From Engraulis encrasicolus (taxonomy: Eukaryota > Chordata > Actinopteri > Clupeiformes > Engraulidae): DNA of 64,000 bases. The notes under the pieces are model-generated. The model was not told the origin of the DNA. It was given only the letters and a program-made list of their open reading frames with translations, and searched no databases. A program made the translations under genes and the position numbers. Location: contig NC_085867.1 of NCBI RefSeq assembly GCF_034702125.1, forward strand, positions 49,427,898 through 49,491,897, in the 5' to 3' direction. Positions 55,228-64,000 of the stretch are shown in pieces. Within the stretch, counting starts at the first letter, position 1; each line of letters starts with the position of its first letter.

Positions 55228-56992
55228 AAGCGGGCTTGCGGAGCAAGAGCAGAGCTCTTGCAGAGCAAGGCCCGATTATAGTAATCTCTAAGTCCTGTTT
55301 ATTGGTTCTCTTGTACAGGGACAGTAAAAATAGAAAATGGATCTCCTCCTAGGCCTTTCGAGATAGAGACACCGTTCAAACACTAAAACGACCGGCTCGG
55401 CTTGGAGATCGCGTTTCGTTATAGGCTTCTCCGTGTCTCTTGTCGTTTTCCCGTTTTTGGCGATTTAGTGAAAGCCTGGGTCCCCATTGGAAACAGTGGT
55501 GGAACCTCCATGAACCAAGGTTCCGCCACTCTAGAGATTAGAGTGTAGGAGGCTTTTTCGGTCATAAAACATCAACACTTTCACCTAGAAGTTTAGTTGA
55601 CGCGTTGTTAGCGAGCTCTATGGGATGTCTCCAAATTGTGAAAGTTTCATCTCCCAACTCCCAATACTTTTTAAATGGCAGGTTTGTAAAAAAGACAGAC
55701 CTGGCTCTATGGAGAATCCCAGTCTTTGGAAAAGTGCATTTTTCAAGAGATCAGCGCATGTCCCACACGGAGGTCCATTTGTGCCTGAAAAATTTAACCT
55801 ATAAACTTCATTCAAAGACTGTTAGAGACATCACAAGCATGACTCCGATCTGTGAAAAGGACACGTGCCAACTCCTTTTAGTTTTTTTACAACGATGTTG
55901 TAAAGACAAAAAACTCATTCTCATTTTTTCTCCCCTGTTAAAGGCTCAATACTAACTGTCTTTCAGTCAATCACAACAGGTGCAGCCAGTGAAGGATTCC
56001 ATTTCAACTGCCACTGTCTCAAGATTCCATTCTTAACGAGCAGGTGCGAGCAAGCATTCTAGAAGTCCATTGTTCAGCTCTGCAATGCAATGTAATATAG
56101 TCTTGCTGGACTATGCATGACAATTAACTGCTTGGCTTAGTGGTAATGCATGCTGCTGCATTAGATTGGAGGTTGAGGGTTCGAAACCCACATGAAGCAA
56201 TGTTGATTTTCTAAATTATATCATATGCAGCGTTCCTTGGCCGACTTAAAATGCCATACATGTATATCATTTAGTATGGATGGCAAATGTGCTGAATTAC
56301 AGATATTGAGGTTGGGGGTTCGAAACCCAGTCAAAGCCATGTTGATTTTCAAAATTACATCATATGCAGTGTTCCTTGGCCAACTTAAAGTGCCATGTAT
56401 GTCATTTAGTATGCATGGCAAATGTGCTGGATTACAGATATGGAGGTTGGGGGTTCGAATCCCAGTCAAAGCCATGTTGATTTTCAAAAGTATATCATAT
56501 GCAGTGTTCCTTGGCCAACTTAAAATGCCATGTATGTCATTTAGTATGAATGGCAAATGTGCTGAATTAGGGATATGGGGGTTGGAGGTTCGAACCCCAG
56601 TCGAAGCCATGTTGATTTCCAAAATGATATCATATGCAGTGTTCCTTAGCCAACTTCAAATATCATGTATCGTATGTCATTTAATATCAATGGCAAAGGG
56701 GTTGGATTACAGATATGGAGGTTGTGAGTTCTAATCCCGCTCGAAGCCATGTCGATTTTCAAAATTATATCATATGCAGTGTTCCTTAGCCAACTTAAAA
56801 TACCATGTATGTCATTTAGTATATCCCCAAAACGCAGAGCTACAGCACTTTCAAGATGGCTGAATCCAAGATGGCTGAATTGTTTGGCCCATAACTTCTG
56901 ACTGGGTGGATGGATTTTTCCCAACATTTCTTTTAGCTTTGTTTTCTCAATAGTACTTTTTTTCATCTCTGCCCCAAAAGGCAAGCCCGCTT
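55228..56992. mobile_element. possible TIR-bounded repeat containing tRNA-like units
   Basis: AAGCGGGCTTGC at 55,228-55,239 and its exact complement GCAAGCCCGCTT at 56,981-56,992 could be termini. The interior includes a stretch with cgagatagagacaccgttc and the tandem units at 56.1-56.8 kb. No transposase, and target duplication not resolved. Confidence 0.35.
56130..56815 (+). repeat. 135-140-bp tandem units with tRNA-like B boxes
   Basis: Five units carry ggttcgaaacccag or variants (B-box centres at about 56,179, 56,318, 56,453, 56,588 and 56,728), then agccatgttgattttc, atatcatatgcagtgttcct and catgtatgtcatttagta. The first unit also has TGGCTTAGTGG, a match to the Pol III A box. They probably arose from a tRNA-derived SINE head. 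Open frames on both strands reflect the 135-bp (45-codon) period. Confidence 0.85.
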
Positions 56993-56999
56993 CCAGCAT

Positions 57000-59863
57000 T
57001 TTCTGTGAGAATGCATTTCTAGTTTATCTTGCTCTTCACAGTGCTTTGAACTACCATAATTTATTAATTTTTCATGGAAGATGTTTTTTTTTTTGTTTCA
57101 CACCATAACACCAATAAAATGCTATGATATAGTGTGCTGGAATTCAGGCCCCTAAATTAACTTTATTGATCACCAGCCAATATGGCTGTTAATCTTACTA
57201 GTCAAACATACCACCAGTCTGGCTAGTAAGTGGCTATAGGCCTATTAAGTTATCCTATGTACCAGCCAAACAGAGCATTTGGTCAATTGGGGGGTGTTAA
57301 GGAGCTGGAATTGAGTATGAAATTGAAGCATTTGCTGATTATTTTTTTGGCTGTAGAAGGTACATGTAGGAAAATGTATACTTTGATTCTATAATACAGA
57401 GGCATTTCAGTGATTTAATGAACAAAAAGTTAAATTGTAATGATTCTTACATCATCTCCCCCAATATTAATAAATGGTAATGTTGTCACCTACTGTGAAG
57501 AAGCATCAGCAGAGTAGAGAAAAAGATAAAGACAAGTGTTATCTAAACTAGGATAATATCAGGTTGCCTTGGGGGCTAACATCAAAATCACACTTGCATT
57601 CATTCGGTACAAAATGCGTCATATAGTGGCTCTACTGAGGGACGGGGGCTAATGGCCATTGCTCTTGGGACGTATAGGGGCATGCACTAACTTAGGGGCA
57701 TGCACGCTTCTTGTTTGTACTTCTCTGCATAATAGTAGGCCTATCTACCCTCATCTGCCGCCATGAGTTGGCTATTGTTCACTGTTCGGCACATATATGA
57801 TGATAGGAGAATTGATTTTATTAATAGATTGCCATACGTGATTACGGATAGTAGTCGTGGAGTGATGCATATTTGGTATGACGCACGACCTGTTACACTT
57901 GTTCACAGAATGGGTCACGACTCGGGGGGGAACAGTATTCCTATACGGTGTCATGGTAGGTTACGGATGTACTCCGAGCACAACCGTTAGAAATATCGCT
58001 TTATTTTCCCCGAGTTAAAATGATCCGACGCAAAGGGAAACCGAATTTAGTTTGCTGCTAATCTGCTAATTTATAGCGCAGTCATCGACACATTTTCTCA
58101 TTCGGAAGTAATCTCGTTTCGGTCCAATATCAAACAAGCAACAACATATTCCCGTCAAATACGGCGAAACATTGGGTGAACCATTACGACAGACCTCGGC
58201 CTTTATTTATTTTCATAAGTTTACGAATTTAGCAACTGGACGCAATTCACTATTCCCATACATGCAGTCACCTTTCTCAAAGCCCATTTACCTTTGAAAC
58301 GGTGATTTTGACGGTGCTCACTTGTAAAACTACAGCGACAGTACCAAGATGGATAATACATGATGACAGGAGGAGGACACTTGTGTCAGAGATTATAGGA
58401 CTATATTACTCAGTCTCTCTGCTTGTGTGATTTCGAAGCAAACTTTCTATCGGCAGCTGATGCCTCGACTCGAGAGGAGCGCAGCACACCAAATGAAGAC
58501 CTCAAACTAGCGCTCTGATTGGTCAATATTCCCCCCACACACGTTGCTGGCCAATGGAAAGGCCAGCGCGAGACAATTGCAAGCAGAGCCATATCTACGG
58601 CTCTGTCTGGTTGCAAGTCTACAGAGCAATGTATTGGGCCCATGAACACACTTTGCTATTGGTTTTTCCCGTATTTTGAAGTGACAGCGCCGTAGTTTGA
58701 TGTCAAAATCCGTATCTGCTACACAAAATGCGTAATGGTCGGCAGGTATGCGAAAGGGACGGAACGCAATTCTGGTTAAGCCGGGCAGAAAGGATGTTTT
58801 CTGCTGTCTTTATCTGCAGTGTAGCCTACATTAGGCAACTTGTAAAGGCTGCTGTATAGGCATTGTCTACTAAAACTCTGTAGGCCTACTTGTAAAATAA
58901 ATTTTCACTCTTACTGAAAGTTTAGCCTACGTTTATTTGTTTATACACAGAATTAAAAATCAATACAATAAAAACAATATGAGGTAATAAAAGAGTATGA
59001 CGTGTGTGGATCCGTTTTTTTTGTTCAACATTGTCATAAGATGGTGCGGAGAACCAAAGACCACAAATAGACGCTAACCAGACATGGATACCAAATTATT
59101 TCTATTTATTTATTATATTTTTAGGCTTAAACATATGTTAGCCTACTAAATATTGAAAGAAGGAAAAGAAAAGACAGACACGTCGAGGCTACTGGTCGTA
59201 GCCTATTACAGCAAATCGAACATGCGCTTTATGCACACATAGCAAATAGTAAAAGGAATTCAACTTCGGAGCGCAGTGGGTTTCGTGGGTCCGGGGGGAT
59301 GGTGATGGCACGTTTGGTGTCTTTCCACCACCCCTGCACGGAGAGTGCATGGATGGAAAGCATATCCATAAAGCATCTGCATTCCTTCTGGAAGAATTAG
59401 GCTACAAAGAGCTGGTTACAATTTCAGTAGGCTATTATTTCCATAAAGGAATCGAATAATTGTCATAACAAATGTTGCGGTTTCAGTCAAATAGCTCATA
59501 TTAAGTGGAGGACGAGTAATATTTCATAAGCATATTTTAGTTCATATATTATGTAATTCATTCTGCAAAAATGAGTATATTTTTCTCTCAAAAAATGACA
59601 TTGGTTTCAATGAGGGCACTCTTGTTCTGGCAGGGACTCGCTTTTCGGCACGACAGTCACATTCAGGCTACCACAATAAGATGAGCACAAAAATGAGTAC
59701 GCGCCTTTCAATGGGCGGCTAAATATGCCTGTTGCATAGCGTAATTATTCACACATCACGTCAACTTCAAGTCACAAATTAGTAGTCCCTTGCAGTTGAC
59801 CTATGTCAAATTAACGTCCTCTCCTAGCCTATATGAACACGCGGGTGTGTGTGTGAGTGAGTG

Positions 59864-59900
<37 letters not shown>

Positions 59901-60520
59901 CCCTGGCTGCGCAGACATTGTTTAGTTTAAAAATGTTTTGGCATAGGCATACTTTTTGGGCATAATTTAATGGCATAGGCCTACACTACACTCAGTGCAT
60001 TGATTAGTCATAGCAAACAGCAAAAAATGCAGGTGGGGATGTGACATCTGACACGTGACATCTGTTCTGTTGGTTATGGCTACTAGAGTTCCGCATGTGT
60101 GCGCCTGTACCCCGACAGTTGCTTACACTTAATTTGAGCACGAAAACAGCAATATCAATCGCTTGCTAATTTTTTGCCAATGTGACAACATTAAATTCAT
60201 TACGGAAGTGTAGGTTAGGTTATCGCCCCAGCTGTTGGCGATGTAAGATAAATAGCCAACGCTTAAACGCTCAAACGCGGCGCTGTAGGTTACTGCGGTG
60301 AGGTTTAGGCCCCCTATTGCACTCTCCGTAATTTTTACCAAACGAAAAAAGTATCCACATCCAGAAAACAAGTTTGAAGTTGCAATATTAGACGTTTCAA
60401 ATCTTGCGATGCGAGAATCGGTATAGGGGCTTGTGGCTACACTCAATTTAGGTCTACACATAGAGCTTGCACATTAATGGCAATTCATCCGATCATCATA
60501 AAAAAAAGAAAAGAAAATTC
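57000..60520. other. noncoding DNA, no convincing gene
   Basis: Open frames of 60-110 codons at 57,763-57,990, 58,410-58,649 and 60,129-60,461 show no domain, splice or composition support. A (GA)n tract lies at 59,867-59,899. Confidence 0.4.
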
Positions 60521-60529
60521 GGTAACGCT

Positions 60530-61030
60530 TTATTTTACGGTACAGTATTTACTATGTACTTTCTGGGTAACAACTGGGTAACAGAGGGAAATTACATGGT
60601 ACCTAGAATGTAAAAAGGGGGTAAATACGATGTAAATACTGTGCAATTACAGAGGAAAAAACTCAAAAGTTACCGTGAAACTACACTGTGTATTTTCTGG
60701 GTAACAATTGGGTAACAGAGAGAAATTACCCAATTGTTATCCAGAAAATACACAGTGTAGTTTCTTGGTAAGTTTTGTGTTTTCCCCTGTAATTACATAG
60801 TATTTACATCGTAATTACCCCCTTTTTCCCATTCTAGGTACCATGTAACTTCTCTCTACGGTACAGTATTTACTATGTACTTTCTGGGTAACAACTGGGT
60901 AACAGAGAGAAGTTACATGGTACCTAGAATGTAAAAAGGGGGGTAATTATGATGTAAATACTATGTAATTAGAGGGAAAAACCTCAAAACTTACCATGAC
61001 ACTACACTGTGTATTTTCTGGGTAATTATT
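60530..61030. mobile_element. palindromic MITE, more than one copy
   Basis: Starts ggtaacgctttattttacgg, a common fish MITE end. Inverted arms (atggtacctagaatg with aaaagggggtaa, versus taccccctttttcccattct and aggtaccatg) fold around a centre near 60,722, where tctgggtaacaattgggtaa meets acccaattgttatccaga. The left part recurs from 60,858. Confidence 0.75.
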
Positions 61031-61323
61031 GTTTGATGGCAATTTAAAAAAGGATGAAAGTACTACCTATTTACCTCCTGTTTGTTTTACAGCAATACCA
61101 CATTTAATTACTAGGTTAATGTGCTGCTTTGGATGGTAATTACACAACTCCAAAGTCAGAACTTACAAGGAACAGTATTTCATTGTAGTTACTGTGTTTA
61201 TCACCATACATACCCATTTATTGCATGGGTAAATGTGGTACTTACCTGACAAAACAATTGCTGATGTCACACATTGCCATGGGCTTTATCTTCATTCTTG
61301 TAGCCGCTGAGTCAAAAGTGTTT

Positions 61324-62930
61324 GGTAAGTACATGGTAGGTTTCTGCACTGTTACCAAGTAACATATATTTATTTACCAGGTAAAGAAGGGGAAACTGTA
61401 CTGTAAAGTAAAGCGAATGCTCTTACCAAAGTATTACCAATTTCTTACCAAGCAATTATACTTATTTCATGTATCATGTAAGTACATGGTAAGTTTCTGC
61501 ACTGTTACCGAGTTACAGATATTCAGTTACCAGGTAAAGAAGGGGAAACTGTACTGTAAAGTAAAGCGAACGCTCTTACCAAAGTATTACCAATTTCTTA
61601 CCAAGCAATTATACTTATTTCATGTATCATGTAAGTACATGGTAAGTTTCTGCACTGTTACCGAGTTACAGATATTCAGTTACCAGGTAAAGAAGGGGAA
61701 ACTGTACTGTAAAGGAAAGCGAACGCTCTTACCAAAGTATTACCAATTTCTTACCAAGTAATTAAACTTGTTTCATAAATCATGTAAGTACATGGTAAGT
61801 TTCCGCACTGTTACCGAGTTACGGATATTCAGTTACTAGGTAAAGAAGGGGAAACTGTACTGTAAAGTAAAGCGAACGCTCTTACCAAAGTATTACCAAT
61901 TTCTTACCAAGAAAATGAACTTGTTATATATCATATAAGTACATGGTAAGTATCTGCACTGTTACCAAGTAACAGATATTCAGTTACCAGGTAAAGAAAG
62001 GGAAACTGTACTGTAAAGTAAAGCGAACGCTCTTACCAAAGTATTACCAATTTCTTACCAAGCAATTAAACTTATTTCATGTATCATGTAAGTGCAAGGT
62101 AAGTTTCTGCGCTGTTACCAAGTTACAGATATTCAGTTACCAGGTAAAGAAGGGGAAACTGTACTGTAAAGTAAAGTGAACGCTCTTACCAAAGTATTAC
62201 CAGTTTCTTACCAAGAAAGTAAACGTGTTTCATATATCATGTAAGTACATGGTAAGTTTCTGCACTGTTACTGAGTTACAGATATTCAGTTACCAGGTAA
62301 AGAAGAGGAAACTGTACTGTAAAGTAAAGTGAACGCTCTTACCAAAGTATTACCAATTTCTTACCAAGTAATTAAACTTGTTTCATAAATCATGTAAGTA
62401 CATGGTAAGTTTCTGCACTGTTACCGAGTTACGGATATTCAGTTACTAGGTAAAGAAGGGGAAACTGTACTGTAAAGTAAAGCGAACGCTCTTACCAAAG
62501 TATTACCAATTTCTTACCAAGAAAATGAACTTGTTATATATCATATAAGTACATGGTAAGTATCTGCACTGTTACCAAGTAACAGATATTCAGTTACCAG
62601 GTAAAGAAAGGGAAACTGTACTGTAAAGTAAAGCGAACGCTCTTACCAAAGTATTACCAATTTCTTACCAAGCAATTAAACTTATTTCATGTATCATGTA
62701 AGTGCAAGGTAAGTTTCTGCGCTGTTACCAAGTTACAGATATTCAGTTACCAGGTAAAGAAGGGGAAACTGTACTGTAAAGTAAAGTGAACGCTCTTACC
62801 AAAGTATTACCAGTTTCTTACCAAGAAAGTAAACGTGTTTCATATATCATGTAAGTACATGGTAGGTTTCTGCACTGTTACCGAGTTACAGATATTCATT
62901 TACCAGGTAAAGAAGGGAAAAAAAATCATC
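61324..62930. repeat. 153-bp satellite, ten units, with a 610-bp higher-order period
   Basis: Unit starts (gtaagtacatggtaag or variants) fall at about 61,324, 61,478, 61,631, 61,784, 61,935, 62,088, 62,241, 62,394, 62,545, 62,698 and 62,851. The spacing pattern 151/153/153/153 repeats, and units 610 bp apart share private variants, for example atataagtacatgg at 61,935 and 62,545, and gtaagtgcaaggtaag at 62,088 and 62,698. The words ggtaa and ttacc match the palindromic element just upstream. Confidence 0.93.
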
Positions 62931-64000
62931 AAAAGCAAATCAAAGCATTATTGTGGAAATCATTTTTTTTATTATTGTATATTGTGGCAAACGACAGTAT
63001 TGCAACTATGCTGCTCATTGGAACTGTGCAGCTTATTGCCAAATTTTATTTTCAGGGCTTTTTCTGAACGGGGAAATAAGGGCGCCACGCCCTCATACTC
63101 CGTGGATGCGCCCTCATGTTTTTTGTTTTTTTTTTTTTTTTTGAGCGCACCTAGAACATTTCTCAATATTAAGTTACATAGTCATAAAGCCTCATTAATC
63201 CACAACATTGTAATGATAATAAGCTAATGATCTTATAACAATCTAAAGTGCTAAATGGTCGAAAATGGAGACAGCATCGCGCTGTCACATTGATAATAGT
63301 AACTTTTCTGCACGTCTGAATACGAACCATTGCAAGATGCCGGCAGAGCTCAGGGCGCACCTTGTCTCGAACTGAACATTAGATCAACCAGCCAAGATTA
63401 TCCTGTTCAAATGCTCGCAGCGTGATAATTTAATAATTTAGGGGGGAAATGAATTGTCATCGTGACCTCTACCGTTTAGGCTATAGCCTATTAGCGTTTC
63501 TCCAATAATCATTGCGCAGGGTGACTGCCTGCCTGAGCACCTACAACGCCGCAGCTCACGAAAAATGCTGGTGAAGTTACTCACTGTTTGGGCCGCAACA
63601 AGTTCTTTTTTAGAGAGACAGAGAGCCCGCGTCCTCTACAGTGCGAGCCTTTTGCTCGCATATGCCCCTACAATAAATGATTGTGCGAACGAAATAATGG
63701 ATAGGGCGCACGTGTGCGAGTAGATGTTTTAACCCTTTCAATTGTATTTTGCTCCTAAAATAAATACACCCCATAGAGAAACGCAGGAACGTGTGAACGA
63801 GAGAAGGCGCAAAAGACAGCGTGCGCGTCGCGCACATAGAGACAGAGGCAGACAGACAAACAGTCGGGGAGTTTTGAAAGAAGATAGGCCTAAGCGTCGG
63901 GAGTATCGAGCGCTTCCACTGACGGAGAAGATCTGGAGAGAAACTTTGGCGCTAGAATAGCTAATTCTCCGCTTAGCACAAATGCTAACAAATGCTCAAC
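62931..64000. other. noncoding DNA to the window end
   Basis: A T-rich homopolymer lies at 63,119-63,142. A plus-strand frame of 72 codons (63,742-63,960), Arg-rich (REYRALPLTEKIWRETLALE at its end), has no recognisable domain and may be chance or cut off by the window. Confidence 0.35.

Noticed and set aside
55605..55955. 116-codon plus-strand frame
   Set aside because: Lies in repeat-like sequence bounded by AAGCGGGCTTGC; no domain, splice or codon support.
56221..56734. Frames of 133 and 169 codons on opposite strands
   Set aside because: Result of the 135-bp period of the tRNA-like tandem units.
61417..61761. 114-codon frame with repeated LFHVSCKYMVSFCTVTELQ
   Set aside because: The satellite unit is 153 bp, exactly 51 codons, so any open unit gives a repeated frame. 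Not a gene.

Overview
This window looks like vertebrate, most likely teleost fish, nuclear DNA. The evidence is small phase-matched exons with GT/AG splice sites, a vertebrate-type USP deubiquitinase gene, L1/Tx1-type LINEs, hAT, Tc1 and TTAA-target DNA transposons, Ty3/gypsy-type LTR elements, long CA/GT microsatellites, and the 8-base palindrome TAGGCCTA scattered at high density. Host coding sequence is sparse. Most of the window is nested mobile DNA and tandem repeats.

Layout. 0-6.6 kb: a small hAT MITE, then tandemly duplicated units carrying GTT-rich repeats and a heptad-repeat coiled-coil tail exon. One unit has taken a 958-bp foldback element at a TTAA site, and its sister unit preserves the empty site. 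5.7-30.4 kb (minus strand): a ubiquitin-specific protease (USP) gene. Nine catalytic-domain exons, one of them split in two, and a tail exon join in phase, but the catalytic-Cys exon is not visible. One exon, the one encoding the block equivalent to LPRVLILHLKRF, is cut by a 20,960-bp insertion (8,092-29,051). That insertion has inverted ends of about 180 bp and a perfect 8-bp target duplication (ACTCTGTT). It carries later insertions: a 5.67-kb L1/Tx1-like LINE with a perfect 17-bp target duplication, a 1.28-kb hAT, several MITEs, a LINE remnant and a possible 7-kb hAT.

30.5-33 kb: a nest of hAT and palindromic MITEs. 33.4-37.3 kb: two converging genes, an unrecognised Cys-containing gene (plus strand, phase-matched exons) and a decayed RecQ-like helicase gene (minus strand), with similar sequence in front of both start codons in inverted orientation. 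37.3-41.2 kb: hAT and gypsy fragments, TG and CTCCT arrays, and a miniature LTR element (214-bp LTRs, 43-bp interior holding only a primer-binding-site-like stretch and a polypurine tract) whose LTR carries matches to both Pol III promoter boxes.

41.2-44.9 kb: noncoding, with degenerate telomere-like repeats. 44.9-51.2 kb: a dead Tc1-like transposon interrupted by a very young LTR element (760-bp LTRs) that encodes a long Pro/Ala/Val-rich protein and no recognisable polymerase. 51.2-54.3 kb: LTR-like repeats and a probable solo LTR. 55.2-57 kb: tandem units with tRNA-like boxes. 60.5-62.9 kb: palindromes grading into a 153-bp satellite with a 610-bp higher-order period. The last kilobase shows no recognisable gene.

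How the parts relate. The only convincing host function is deubiquitination, and this copy is interrupted by the 21-kb insertion. The rest is a layered record of insertions whose order can be read from nesting and target duplications.
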